NCBI RefSeq assembly: GCF_024213665.1
Contig: NZ_JANAVP010000012.1
Coordinates: forward strand, 62,001-126,000
Source: Streptomyces sp. A3M-1-3
GTDB lineage: Bacteria > Actinomycetota > Actinomycetes > Streptomycetales > Streptomycetaceae
Length of the DNA stretch: 64,000 nucleotides
Reading direction: 5' to 3'
Shown here: piece by piece, positions 42,031-51,428 of the stretch
How positions within the stretch are numbered: position 1 is the first letter of the stretch
How the letters are laid out: each line of letters opens with the position of its first letter
Notes under the pieces: generated by a model
Databases searched by the model: none
What the model saw: the letters and a program-made list of their open reading frames with translations, nothing else
Told to the model about the DNA's origin: nothing
Made by a program: the position numbers and the translations under genes

Positions 42031-43427
42031 GATGGGCACTGGTCAAGGTGTGCCTGGCCGTCACGGCGATGGTCGTGGTGGCCTTCGCCGTACCGCTCGG
42101 GATGGTCATCAAGGAGATGGCCAGCGACCGGGCCTTCTCCAACGCCGAGCGGCAGGCCGCCGCGATCGGCCCGACGCTCTCCATCACCACCGACCGCGAC
42201 CAGCTGGAGAGGGCCGTCGCCTCCACCCAGGCCGGCGCCGCGAACCGGATGGCCGTGCACATCCCCGCCTCCGGTGAACCGGGCAGTCCGGCCCTGGAGA
42301 TCGGCATGCGCCGGGCCGCCCAGCGGGACCTGGACACCACCCGCCGGCTGGGCCGTGCCTCGATCTCGGAGGTGACCGGCGGCTCGGCGCTGCTGCAGCC
42401 CACCGCGCTCAACACCGGCAAGATCGCGATCGTCGAGGTCTTCGTCCCGGAGGGCGAGGTCAGCAATGGCGTGACCACCGCGTGGGTGGTGCTGGCGGGC
42501 GTCGGGATCGCGCTGATCATCGGCTCGGTCGCGGTCGCGGACCGGCTCGGCGTACGGCTGATCCAGCCGGCCAAGCGGCTCGCGGACGCGGCGCAGGACC
42601 TGGGGGAGGGGCGGCTCGGGGCGCGGGTGCCCGAGGAGGGGCCGACCGAACTGCGGTCCGCCGCCGTCGCGTTCAACTCCATGGCCGACCAGGTCGTCCA
42701 GCTCCTGACCAACGAACGCGAACTGGCCGCCGACCTCTCGCACCGCCTCCGCACCCCGCTCACCGTGCTGCGGCTCAACGCCGCCTCGCTGGGCGAGGGA
42801 CCCGCCGCCGACCAGACCCGCGCGGCGGTCGAGCAGCTGGAACGCGAGGTCGACACCATCATCCGCACCGCGCGCGAGCAGCGCCCGCAGACGCAGGGCC
42901 CGCCCGGGCCGGGTGCGGGCTGCGACGCGTCCGAAGTGGTCCGCGAGCGGATGGACTTCTGGTCCGCGCTGGCCGAGGACGAGGGCCGCAAGGTCCGTCT
43001 CGCGGGCGTGGACCGGCCGGTACGTATCCCCGTCGCCAGGCCCGAACTGGCCGCCGCGCTCGACGCGATGCTCGGCAACGTCTTCCGGCACACCCCCGAG
43101 GGCACGGCCTTCTCGGTGGACGTCCACAACGGCGGTGCCGAGAGCAACTCGGTGATCATCCTCGTCTCGGACGCCGGGCCGGGCATCGATGACCCGGACG
43201 CGGCGCTGCGCCGCGGCAACGACGGCGACCGCGACGGCTCCACGGGCCTCGGCCTGGACATCGTCCGCCGGGTCGCGGAGTCGACGGGCGGCGACGTACG
43301 CATAGGGCGCTCGGTGCTGGGCGGCACGGAGGTACGGATCTGGATCGCGCTGGACGGCCGCGAGTCCTCCGGCGGGGGCGGCAGGCGGGGGCACCGGGGC
43401 GGCGTCAGGCGGCGTCGCCGCCTGTGA
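42027..43427 (+). CDS. Sensor histidine kinase
   Basis: 466 residues: helix 1 at about 6-27, an extracytoplasmic sensor of ~120 residues, helix 2 at about 151-172, HAMP to ~225, DHp with His239 (ELAADLSHRLRTPLTVLRL) and a HATPase domain with N-box ALDAMLGNVFRHTPEG, VSDAGPGIDDPD and STGLGLDIVRRVAEST. The tail is Gly/Arg-rich. Coupled to the response regulator (ATGA overlap). The signal is unknown. The chitinase gene begins 166 bases downstream on the same strand. Confidence 0.92.
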   Translation: MRWALVKVCLAVTAMVVVAFAVPLGMVIKEMASDRAFSNAERQAAAIGPTLSITTDRDQLERAVASTQAGAANRMAVHIPASGEPGSPALEIGMRRAAQRDLDTTRRLGRASISEVTGGSALLQPTALNTGKIAIVEVFVPEGEVSNGVTTAWVVLAGVGIALIIGSVAVADRLGVRLIQPAKRLADAAQDLGEGRLGARVPEEGPTELRSAAVAFNSMADQVVQLLTNERELAADLSHRLRTPLTVLRLNAASLGEGPAADQTRAAVEQLEREVDTIIRTAREQRPQTQGPPGPGAGCDASEVVRERMDFWSALAEDEGRKVRLAGVDRPVRIPVARPELAAALDAMLGNVFRHTPEGTAFSVDVHNGGAESNSVIILVSDAGPGIDDPDAALRRGNDGDRDGSTGLGLDIVRRVAESTGGDVRIGRSVLGGTEVRIWIALDGRESSGGGGRRGHRGGVRRRRRL

Positions 43428-43445
43428 GCGGCTGACCACGATTGG

Positions 43446-43491
43446 CCTTAACCATTAATGGCTCCCGATGCCTTCCTTAAGCGAGCCCTAA
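43446..43491 (+). promoter_or_regulatory. Putative response-regulator boxes upstream of the chitinase gene
   Basis: CCTTAA at 43446 and 43475 and CCCTAA at 43486; the last two are 11 bases apart, the usual spacing of OmpR-type direct repeats. The palindrome CCATTAATGG (43452-43461) overlaps the first. All lie 100-150 bases before the chitinase start and just after the kinase gene. Binding is inferred only from spacing and position. Confidence 0.4.
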
Positions 43492-43593
43492 GATCCTCAA
43501 CCGCCGTCCCGCTCCGGGCATTTGTCCGAATCGGTCTCGCTAGCGTGCTGCCCGCACCCACCCCCACTCTCGTAACGCAGAGGCAGGCACGTA

Positions 43594-45081
43594 ATGAGCA
43601 GTACGCACCGGCGCAGGGCGAGCGGGAAGACGAAGGCCGTCGGCGCCGTCGTCGCCGCGGCAGTGATCGGCGGAGCCGCGTTCGCGCTCACGGGCACGGC
43701 GCAGGCCGCGGCTGTCGGCGCGGCGTACACCAGGACCAGCGGCTGGACGGGCGGTTACACCGGCCAGTACGTCGTCACCAACGCCACCGACAAGGCCCAG
43801 GCGGACTGGACGCTCGAGTTCGACCTGCCGGCCGGTACGAAGATCAGCTCGCTCTGGAACGGCGAACACGCCGTCAAGGGCAGCCACGTCACCGTCAAGC
43901 CCGCGAGCTGGAACAAGGACCTGGCGCCTGGTGCGTCCGTCACCGTCGGCTTCGTGACGTCGTCCGACGGCTCCGCCGCCGACCCCACCGGCTGCCTCAT
44001 CAACCAGGCCAAGTGCTCCGTCGACGGAGGGGCCACGCCTGAGCCGAGCGGCCGTCCTACGGAGCCGCCGAAGCCGACGCCCACGGCCAAGCCGACGCCG
44101 ACCGCTGTGCCTACGGGTACGGCTACGCCTACGCAGAAGCCCACCCCCACGCCGACGCAGACCGGCACCCCGGGCGGCGGCACCGGGACCGCCGCGGGTT
44201 ATGCCCCGTACATCGACACCTCGCTGTACCCGGCGTACGACCTGGTGGACACCGCTACCAAGACGGGGGTGAAGGAGTTCAACCTCGCCTTCATCACCTC
44301 GGGCGGCAGCTGCGCGCCGCTGTGGGGCGGTGTCACCGACCTGGCGAGCGACAAGGTCGCGTCGCAGATCGGCGCGCTGCGGGCCAAGGGCGGCGACGTC
44401 CGGGTCTCCTTCGGCGGGGCGGCCGGCCACGAGCTGGCGCTCAACTGCTCCTCCGCGTCGGCCCTGGCGGCGGCGTACGGCAAGGTCATCGACACGTACA
44501 AGCTCACCAAGGCGGACTTCGACATCGAGGGCGCGGCCCTGCCGGACACGGCGGCCAACACCCGGCGGGCGCAGGCCATCACGCAGCTGCAGAAGTCGCA
44601 CCCGGGCCTGGACGTCTCCTTTACGTTGCCGGTGATGCCGGAGGGGCTGACCCAGCGCGGGATCGACCTGCTGGCCGATGCGAAGAAGAACGGCGTGAAG
44701 ATCAACGCCGTCAACATCATGGCGATGGACTACGGGCCGGCATACAGCGGTGACATGGGCGAGTACGCCATCCAGGCCGCGACCGCGACGCAGGCGCAGA
44801 TCAGGGGAGTCCTCGGCCTGTCCGACGCGGCCGCCTGGAAGGCCGTCGCGGTGACCCCGATGATCGGCGTCAATGACGTCACCACGGAGATCTTCAAGGT
44901 CGACGACGCGACTCAGCTGGTGAACTTCGCCAAGTCCAAGGGGCTGGGGTGGCTGTCGATGTGGTCGTCGACCCGCGACAAGGAGTGCCCGGGCGGCGCG
45001 AAGAACTACGCGGACGCCACGTGCTCCTCGATCGTCCAGCAGCCGCTGGCCTTCACGAAGGCGTTCGCGGCGTACGAGTAG
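43594..45081 (+). CDS. Secreted GH18 chitinase with N-terminal CBM2
   Basis: 495 residues. The signal peptide (VGAVVAAAVIGGAAFAL to AQAAA) is followed by a family 2 carbohydrate-binding module (residues ~45-140: YTRTSGWTGGYTGQYVVTN, ADWTLEFDLPAGTKISSLW), a Thr/Pro linker (KPTPTAKPTPTAVPTGTAT) and a GH18 domain. The catalytic acid lies in TKADFDIEGAAL, the DFDIEG variant of DxxDxDxE. Other conserved strands are VSFGGAAGHEL, INAVNIMAMDYGPA and the terminal LSMWSSTRDKECPG. It hydrolyses chitin outside the cell. ATG 43594 has AGAGGCAGG upstream. The DasR palindrome is not seen here. Confidence 0.9.
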   Translation: MSSTHRRRASGKTKAVGAVVAAAVIGGAAFALTGTAQAAAVGAAYTRTSGWTGGYTGQYVVTNATDKAQADWTLEFDLPAGTKISSLWNGEHAVKGSHVTVKPASWNKDLAPGASVTVGFVTSSDGSAADPTGCLINQAKCSVDGGATPEPSGRPTEPPKPTPTAKPTPTAVPTGTATPTQKPTPTPTQTGTPGGGTGTAAGYAPYIDTSLYPAYDLVDTATKTGVKEFNLAFITSGGSCAPLWGGVTDLASDKVASQIGALRAKGGDVRVSFGGAAGHELALNCSSASALAAAYGKVIDTYKLTKADFDIEGAALPDTAANTRRAQAITQLQKSHPGLDVSFTLPVMPEGLTQRGIDLLADAKKNGVKINAVNIMAMDYGPAYSGDMGEYAIQAATATQAQIRGVLGLSDAAAWKAVAVTPMIGVNDVTTEIFKVDDATQLVNFAKSKGLGWLSMWSSTRDKECPGGAKNYADATCSSIVQQPLAFTKAFAAYE

Positions 45082-45133
45082 CCCCAGATCACAGCTGATC
45101 AGCTCTGATCAGCCCCCTGAGCCACCCCCCAAG

Positions 45134-45177
45134 GGCGCGCCCCGGCCGGACACCCCCACACCCGGCCGGGGCGTGCC
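45134..45177. terminator. Bidirectional hairpin between chitinase and murJ-like genes
   Basis: Arms GGCGCGCCCCGGCCGG (45134-45149) and CCGGCCGGGGCGTGCC (45162-45177) pair over 16 positions with one wobble and a 12-base loop. Located between two convergent stop codons. Confidence 0.78.
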
Positions 45178-45222
45178 TGCATGCAGGCCGGACGTGTCCG
45201 GGGGCGGCTCGGTGAGGCAGTT

Positions 45223-47178
45223 TCAGTGCATGCGACCGCGAATCATGGCGACCAGCGTGTTCAGTTCCTCCACTCGCATCCGCTTTGCTGCGAGGAAGAA
45301 CAGCCCGCCAAGCACGATACTGCCGCCCGTGAGCGAGGCCAGAGACGCGAGAGCCCCGCCTCCCAAGTTGGAGCTGAGAAGGAGGGCGACGGCGCCGCCT
45401 GCCAATGCTGCTGGTATGGATGCGCTGATGAGGCGCGCGTAGGTGCGTCGGATGCGCTGGCCGTCCAGGTCCCCGCCCAGGCGCTTGCGCAATCGGCGCC
45501 AAGCCACCCCCACACCGACGGCGTATGCCATCCCGTACGAGGCGCCCATGCCGACGACGGCCCAGCGTGGCGGCAACACTGCGAAGCACATCGCCGAGGC
45601 GGTGGCATTGACCAGGGCGACGATGACAGTGTTGTAGAAGGGCGTGCGGGTGTCCTCGTAGGCGTAGAAGCCGCGGAGCACTACGTATTGGACGGAGTAA
45701 GGGATCAGGCCCAGCCCGAAAGCCATAAGGACGTAGCCGACGCCTCGTGCGCCTGCGCCGGAGCCGGCGTAAAGAAGAGAGGCGATCGGGACTCCCAGAG
45801 CGAGGAATGCGAAGGCGCTGGGAACGATCGCCACGGCAGAGGTGCGCAGCCCGTAGGAGATGTCGTCTCGGATGGCGGCAGTGTCACCGTCGTGGGCTGA
45901 GCGGGAGATGCGTGGCAGGACTGCGGTCATTACGGAGACAGTGATGATCGCCTGCGGCATCTGCCACAGAAGTAGGGCGTAGTTGTAGGCCGTGATGCCC
46001 GTGCCCGAATAGCCCTGCTTCTCGGCGATTGCGCCGGCCCAGGTGGCGAGCTGCGTCACAACGATCATGCCGAATTGGTTGGCGAGGACGAAAAGGAAGG
46101 TCCACTTGGCGAGACCGGCGGCTTTGCCAAGACCTTGCCCCTTCCAATCGAATCGCAGTCGGAGCTTGAACCCTGCTTCGCGAAGGTAGGGCAGCATGGC
46201 CAGAGCCTGGACGGCAAGGCCGAGAAGCGTGCCGATGCCCAGCAGCCGAACGCCTTCAGGCGTGATGTTGGCCGGGCTCACCCCGGACGCTGTGAAGCTG
46301 CCGAAAGCCCAGATGAAGCCGCCGAAGGTAGCGATGACAACAAGGTTGTTGAGCACCGGGGTCCACATCATCGCCCCGAACCTGCCGTGCGCATTGAGAA
46401 TCTGGCCGAGGACTACGTGGATGCCCATGAAGAACATGGTGGGCAGGCAGTAGCGGGCGAATGCGACTGCCACGTCGATCGTGTGGGGGTCGGAGGCAAA
46501 CTTCGCCGACATCATGGGGATGAGGAGCGGAGCGGCCAGAACACAGATGCTGGTGACGCCGCCAAGCAAGACGACGACAAGGGTCAGGAGTCGGTTGGCA
46601 TATGCCTCACCATCCCCCTCCTTCATGGCCCGGACCAGCTGGGGGATGAAGACCGCGTTGAGTGCACCTCCGCCCACCAGGACGTAGATCATCGTGGGTA
46701 GGGTGTTGGCAACCTGGTACGAGTCGTTGAGCGTGCCGATACCGATCGCGGCCGCCATCACGAGGGTGCGCAGGAAGCCGGTCAACCGGGAGACGATGGT
46801 GCCTGCAGCCATGAGCGCGCTCGACTTGAGCAGGCTATGCGCCTTCCCGCTTCTCTTCGGGGGCGATGGGGTGGGAGGTGTCTGTCCCCGCTGATCCGTC
46901 TGCAGACCTGCGAGCATGTCCGGCGCATGCGAACGGCGCGCAGGACCGGGCACGGCGTGGAGCTGCACGGTGTCGGTGTCGCCGTGAGGTGACGGTAACG
47001 CGGTAGATGGCATGAATGACGGCGGGGCCGCCCGAGCGGGTGGCTCTGTCCACGCACCAGCGGACGCGTCACCGAAGCGAGGTGACCGGTGTTCGCGTTC
47101 AGGCGTATTGGGGGGCCCCATTGCACCGCGCCGCGAGTGGCCTTCGGGTAGGTCGTGATTCTGGTTGTCGGCGTTCAC
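45223..47178 (-). CDS. MurJ/MviN-family lipid II flippase paralogue
   Basis: 651 residues with a ~125-residue cytosolic Pro/Ser-rich N-terminal extension, then about 14 transmembrane helices of the MviN fold: LMAAGTIVSRLTGFLRTLVM, LNDSYQVANTLPTMIYVLVG, ALNAVFIPQLVRAMKEGDGE and GFYAYEDTRTPFYNTVIVAL. MurJ flips lipid-linked peptidoglycan precursor. GTG 47178 has GGGGGAA seven bases upstream. Codon use is visibly less GC-biased at third positions than in surrounding genes. Streptomyces carry a core murJ elsewhere, so this is likely an additional, acquired copy perhaps flipping another lipid-linked oligomer. Confidence 0.85.
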   Translation of the reverse strand: MNADNQNHDLPEGHSRRGAMGPPNTPEREHRSPRFGDASAGAWTEPPARAAPPSFMPSTALPSPHGDTDTVQLHAVPGPARRSHAPDMLAGLQTDQRGQTPPTPSPPKRSGKAHSLLKSSALMAAGTIVSRLTGFLRTLVMAAAIGIGTLNDSYQVANTLPTMIYVLVGGGALNAVFIPQLVRAMKEGDGEAYANRLLTLVVVLLGGVTSICVLAAPLLIPMMSAKFASDPHTIDVAVAFARYCLPTMFFMGIHVVLGQILNAHGRFGAMMWTPVLNNLVVIATFGGFIWAFGSFTASGVSPANITPEGVRLLGIGTLLGLAVQALAMLPYLREAGFKLRLRFDWKGQGLGKAAGLAKWTFLFVLANQFGMIVVTQLATWAGAIAEKQGYSGTGITAYNYALLLWQMPQAIITVSVMTAVLPRISRSAHDGDTAAIRDDISYGLRTSAVAIVPSAFAFLALGVPIASLLYAGSGAGARGVGYVLMAFGLGLIPYSVQYVVLRGFYAYEDTRTPFYNTVIVALVNATASAMCFAVLPPRWAVVGMGASYGMAYAVGVGVAWRRLRKRLGGDLDGQRIRRTYARLISASIPAALAGGAVALLLSSNLGGGALASLASLTGGSIVLGGLFFLAAKRMRVEELNTLVAMIRGRMH

Positions 47179-47354
47179 GGCCGTTCCCCCTCGCTGGCCT
47201 CGATCGGCCTCACCAGCGTCCTCCACGAAACCGCAGCAATGAGGAGGATCTGCTTCTCTCTCGACACACCTGCACACGGGTGTAGGTGGTCACGATAGCC
47301 GTGATCCTAGGTGTCAAACCGATGGGGTGGAGGGAGTGGCCGTCTCCACCCCTG

Positions 47355-47398
47355 CGCGTGTGGGGCCGCGAGCTCCAGAGCTTGCGGCCCCACACGCG
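47355..47398. terminator. Strong hairpin after the lectin gene
   Basis: 20-bp stem with one G-T pair (47355-47374 with 47379-47398) and CCAG loop, between the lectin stop and the murJ-like start on the minus strand; probable terminator of the lectin transcript. Confidence 0.78.
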
Positions 47399-47492
47399 TG
47401 AGACGCTCGTGTCCGCTGTGCAGATTCCGGCTGGAATCGTCAGGCTCAGCTGATCACGAGGGCACGGGCTTCATGAGGATCACGAGCGTGGG

Positions 47493-47957
47493 CTAGGAGA
47501 CCTTCCACACCTGATACAGGCCACCATTCCCGGGCTCCGTGTAAACGTTTCCGCCGCTGTTGGCGTCCAAGTAGCGTCCCGTGGCGACGTTCTTGTACTT
47601 CCACCCAGCGGCCACATATTGCTCCTGCCACTTCTGATAGTTACCGCCGTTGCACTTTTTCATGTAGACCTTGCCGCCGGCGTTCGAGTCGAGGCAGTAA
47701 CCCTCCTTCTGGAAGGTCCTCGTGCCGCCCTGTGAACCGGTTATCTTCCATGTCGTGGTGCCGTTGGCCTGTCCACACTTACGAGCGTTTGTCTCCCACG
47801 AGCCCATGTGGAGGCTAGCGGCCAGGCAGGCCCCGGTCTTCGCATTCTTGCGTTGATTACCAGCAGCTGATGCATTGCTGGAAAAGGCCCCAAGGAGGAG
47901 GGCCGAAGACGCGGCAAGCACGATGCTGGAGCGTGCTATTGAAACACCCTTGAACAC
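47493..47957 (-). CDS. Secreted ricin-type beta-trefoil lectin-like protein
   Basis: 154 residues from GTG 47957, with AAGGTGA seven bases upstream. The signal peptide (SSIVLAASSALLLGAFSSNA) precedes a small domain with the ricin-B pattern: TGACLAASLHMGSWETNARK, YCLDSNAGGKVYMKKCNGG, NYQKWQEQY and YLDANSGGNVYTEPGNGG ending LYQVWKVS. Three repeats with QxW-type ends (TTWKI, YQKWQ, YQVWK) fit one beta-trefoil. Four Cys may pair. It probably binds extracellular carbohydrate. Third-position GC is low for the window, as in the neighbouring murJ-like gene, suggesting transfer. Confidence 0.8.
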   Translation of the reverse strand: MFKGVSIARSSIVLAASSALLLGAFSSNASAAGNQRKNAKTGACLAASLHMGSWETNARKCGQANGTTTWKITGSQGGTRTFQKEGYCLDSNAGGKVYMKKCNGGNYQKWQEQYVAAGWKYKNVATGRYLDANSGGNVYTEPGNGGLYQVWKVS

Positions 47958-48987
47958 TGGTTCACCTTTTCTTGCGGTTCTGTGACAGGCGCGGCTTTTC
48001 CGTGAATCGGAAAGCTGCACGAATTGCGAGTCAACCGCACGAGGGAAGTGCAACACCGCATTACGGACAGTTCTTAAGGAGTCCCATTCTGGCTGGTTCT
48101 GCCTAAAATCGGCCGGGAGGTTTAATCATACTTTTTAGAATATTCGAGCATATTTATTTGGATCTCTCAAATGCTATGAAAAACTCTGATATGTCCACTG
48201 CGTCGTCGCGTCGGAGTGTGCAAGATCACCAAATGATGGGTTTGGGGGCTGGGGTGAAGGTTCGATTTGCGGAGGCTGGAATTCCAATCACGGGAGCACC
48301 TCGGTCCGCTTTGCTTGAACTTGGCATTCCGCTCACGCGTCTTGATTTAAGGCGAAACTGCTGACTGAAATTCACTAGTGATGCGGCACGCTCCTCGGCT
48401 GAAAAAGATCCATGAGGCATCCGGGAGAGTGTCCTATCGGCGGTTTCATTGGCGCTGTCGTCACCGCGTCAGGGCAGGAACTCGGACGAGGGCGGGCCAC
48501 GGGTTCGAGACCGATGGCTTGCCTGCCGGCTCAGGGACCAGGGCGGCGAGGTGCAGGTGACCGACCCGGCCGGGTGGATCGTCGGACGGGCCTGCCCCGC
48601 CGGGGTGCGTTGTTGTGCACGCATCCTCCGGCTCGAAGCCGGTGCTCCCTGTTGGCCGCCAGGCCGGTGGGTGGCGCGCAACCGACTGGCTGACCAGCGA
48701 CCCGGACAGCGCGAGTGGAGATCGCCGGGGCCAGGTGTGTCCGTATATCGGTGGATACGGAGCGGGGGGTAAGGTGCCGGGCATGGCCACGTACCGGACC
48801 CCGCGCGGCGCGCAGCATCCCGGGGTCATATGCCTTGCCGTTCTCGGGGCGTGGGGGTTGCCCTGCTCGTGGCCACAGGCGGATGGCTGACGCGCCGTTC
48901 GGGTTGTGCCCATTCCTCGTGCATCCCATGCAGCGGACGCGCCCATCCCGCACGTAACACCGAGATCCCTACGAGGTGCACTCAGTC
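47958..48987. other. Gene-poor, partly AT-rich stretch
   Basis: About 1 kb. The part near 48060-48380 is clearly lower in GC than the rest of the window and has no frame with coding character. The part from 48400 to 48987 regains high GC but its open frames, on both strands, resemble nothing I know. Only small hairpins are seen, for example CCGGCTCGAAGCCGG near 48630. The promoter of the multicopper oxidase should lie at the right end and that of the lectin at the left end. Confidence 0.5.
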
Positions 48988-50547
48988 ATGCACACGCACA
49001 GCCACACCACGCGTCGGGCCGTCCTCGGCGCCGGAATCGCCGCGGCTGGTTCGGCGCTCCTGTCCGCCTGCTCGCGCGCCACGGAGCACGGCGCTCACGG
49101 CGCCGGACCCGCCGTGCTCGGCGTCGAGGCGAAGCCCGTCGACGGCCCGGTCCGCGCCGTGAAATTCACCGCCACCCCCGGCTCTGTCGAGCTGGGCGGC
49201 GGACGCACCGTCAAGTCCTGGCTGTACGGTGACCGGTTGCCCGGACAGGAGGTCCGGATCACCGCGGGCGACACTCTCGCACTCACCCTCGCCAACCATC
49301 TGCCTGAGTCCACCTCGCTGCACTGGCACGGCATCGCCCTGCGCAACGACATGGACGGCGTGCCCAATGTGACGCAACCGCCGATCAGGCCGGGCGAGTC
49401 GTTCGCGTACCGCTTCGTGGTGCCGCACGCGGGGACGTACTGGTTCCATCCGCACTCGGGCGTGCAGATCGACCGCGGGATGTACTCGCCGCTGATCGTG
49501 GACGACCCGAAGGAGCCGCTCTCCTACGACCGGGAGTGGATCGTCATCCTCGACGACTGGGTCGACGGGGTGGACGGCTCCACTCCGGACGGGGTGTTCG
49601 CCCAGCTCCGCAAGGGCAGGGGCGGTGGCATGGATCACGGGATGGGGCATGGCGGCCAGGGGAAGGCCGAACCGTCCGGCGGGGACTCGGCAGCATCCGA
49701 GTCCGGCCCGAGCCGGTTGCTGATGGGGATGAAGAGCGACCTGCTCGGCGGCGACGCGGGCGCGGTCGACTACCCGTACTACCTGATCAACGGGCGTACG
49801 CCGGACGATCCTTCGCAGTTCACCGCCAAGCCCGGCGACCGTATCCGGCTGCGCATCATCAACGCCGGCGGCGACACGGCCTTCCGGGTGGCGCTCGGCG
49901 GTCACACGCTGACGGTTGCCCACACCGACGGCTTCCCCGTCCGCCATGCCAGGACCGATGCCCTGCTGGTGGGCATGGGCGAGCGGTACGACGTGCTGTT
50001 CACCGCCAAGGACGGGGTCTTTCCGCTGACCGCGCTCGCCGAGGGCAAGAAGGCCTCGGCGATGGCCGTCCTGCGCACCGGCAGCGGAGCGCTCCCGCGG
50101 CCGTCCGCGTGTCCGGCCGAGCTGTACCGGAGGGTGCTGGCATCGGCCTCCCGCCTCGTACCCGACGAGTCCGTCGCCCTCTCCCGGCGCAGGCCGGATC
50201 GCACGATCCAGATCAAGCTGACGGGCGGTATGGAGAAGTTCGACTGGGCCTTCGACCGCAAGCCCTACTCCCCGCAACGGCGCCTAGTGGTCCGCTCCGG
50301 CGAGCGGGTCCGGCTGGTGTTCATCAACGTCACGGAGATGTGGCATCCCATCCATCTGCACGGCCACACCTTCGCCCTGGCAGGCGTCAACGGGGCCGGC
50401 GCCCGCAAGGACACGGCGTCGGTCCTGCCGCACCGCAAACTGACCTTGGATTTCGACGCCGACAATCCAGGTCTGTGGATGCTGCACTGCCACAACATCT
50501 ACCACTCGGAGTCCGGCATGATGACGACGGTCGCCTACCGCGAGTAG
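48988..50547 (+). CDS. Multicopper oxidase (laccase/CueO-like)
   Basis: 519 residues. The N-terminus has a Tat motif (TTRRAVLGAGIAAAG) with a lipobox-like LLSAC. All four copper-binding motifs are present: LHWHGIAL, YWFHPHSG, WHPIHLHGHTF and MLHCHNIYHSESGMM, with the type 1 Cys and a Met axial ligand. A Met/His-rich loop (GGMDHGMGHGGQG) around residue 215 recalls the copper-sensing insert of CueO. The family oxidises phenols, metals or cuprous ion with reduction of O2 to water. ATG 48988 begins the signal sequence, with GAGG 11 bases upstream. Monocistronic. Confidence 0.9.
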   Translation: MHTHSHTTRRAVLGAGIAAAGSALLSACSRATEHGAHGAGPAVLGVEAKPVDGPVRAVKFTATPGSVELGGGRTVKSWLYGDRLPGQEVRITAGDTLALTLANHLPESTSLHWHGIALRNDMDGVPNVTQPPIRPGESFAYRFVVPHAGTYWFHPHSGVQIDRGMYSPLIVDDPKEPLSYDREWIVILDDWVDGVDGSTPDGVFAQLRKGRGGGMDHGMGHGGQGKAEPSGGDSAASESGPSRLLMGMKSDLLGGDAGAVDYPYYLINGRTPDDPSQFTAKPGDRIRLRIINAGGDTAFRVALGGHTLTVAHTDGFPVRHARTDALLVGMGERYDVLFTAKDGVFPLTALAEGKKASAMAVLRTGSGALPRPSACPAELYRRVLASASRLVPDESVALSRRRPDRTIQIKLTGGMEKFDWAFDRKPYSPQRRLVVRSGERVRLVFINVTEMWHPIHLHGHTFALAGVNGAGARKDTASVLPHRKLTLDFDADNPGLWMLHCHNIYHSESGMMTTVAYRE

Positions 50548-50915
50548 CCCTCGGCCCCTCATCACGGGCTGGCCGTCGTGGCGAGCCAACAGACCGCCGT
50601 CGGCCGCTGAGCCGGGGCCGGGCCCCTCCCCGGCCTGCCGCGCCCGCACCGCCCACCGGCCGTCGGCCACTAAGCCAAGCCCGGCCGCCCGAGCAGCTGA
50701 TGTGCCTGGCCCCGCTCCCCGGGGCCGCCCGACACTCATCTGCACCAGCGGGACGCGGCTCGCTGTCAAGGGTGGAGCGAAGCGGAATCGCGCAGCGACG
50801 CGACGCAGGAGCGCCCTTTACAGGGAGACGGGGCACGCCAGACTCTCAAGCCGGGCGGCCCCGGGTTACCCCGATCCCGCACCCCGGTGATTCCGCAGTG
50901 GCCCCGCCCCGCGTC
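50548..50915. other. Intergenic region, nothing supported
   Basis: About 370 bases between the convergent multicopper oxidase and CBS-protein genes. GC-rich; frames in it lack start sites or family character. I see no clear terminator. Confidence 0.5.
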
Positions 50916-51359
50916 CTAGCCTGCCGCCGCGTACACGCGCGTCGCGAACTCCGCGATCTGTTCGTCGCTGAGGTTCTTGGCGAGGTTGGCCTCGGTGATC
51001 ATTCCGACGAGGCTGTGGCCCTTGCTGACGTCGATCACCGGCAGACGCTTGATCCGGTGCGTCTCCATGGTCTCCAGCGCCGTCGTGGCGTCCGCCTCGG
51101 AGTCGATCCAGTGCAGCGTACCGGCCAGGGAGCCGGCCTGTACCTCGGCCGGGTCGATCCCCTCGGCGCAACACTTCACGACGATGTCACGGTCAGTGAT
51201 CATCCCTTTGAGCTTGTTGTCATCACCGCAGATGGGCAGACAGCCCACATTCAGATCGCGCATCATCTTGGACGCTTCGAAGAGCGACTGGTGCGCGCCG
51301 ACGCACGTCACCCCGCCGGTCATGATGTCGCGGGCCTTGAGCCCCTTGTCCATGGCCAT
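50916..51359 (-). CDS. CBS-domain pair protein
   Basis: 147 residues forming two CBS motifs: KARDIMTGGVTCVGAHQSL with CLPICGDDNKLKGMITDRDI, then SEADATTALETMETHRIKRL with SLVGMITEANLAKNL. CBS pairs bind adenosyl ligands such as AMP or ATP and act as energy sensors. Nothing else is fused. ATG 51359 has GGAAGG upstream. Common as single-gene units in actinomycetes, where partners are usually unknown. Confidence 0.88.
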   Translation of the reverse strand: MAMDKGLKARDIMTGGVTCVGAHQSLFEASKMMRDLNVGCLPICGDDNKLKGMITDRDIVVKCCAEGIDPAEVQAGSLAGTLHWIDSEADATTALETMETHRIKRLPVIDVSKGHSLVGMITEANLAKNLSDEQIAEFATRVYAAAG

Positions 51360-51428
51360 GACTCATACCGCCTTCCGGGCGTTGCGTTTCCTCCCTCGAT
51401 AACAACACGAATGGCGCAACAGCGCCCC

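Noticed and set aside
48158..48364. 68-residue open frame in the AT-rich stretch
   Set aside because: No ribosome site, no codon bias and no recognisable protein; probably chance.
48481..48540. tRNA-like GGGTTCGAGACC sequence
   Set aside because: Only the T-arm-like word is present; acceptor and anticodon stems cannot be formed around it.
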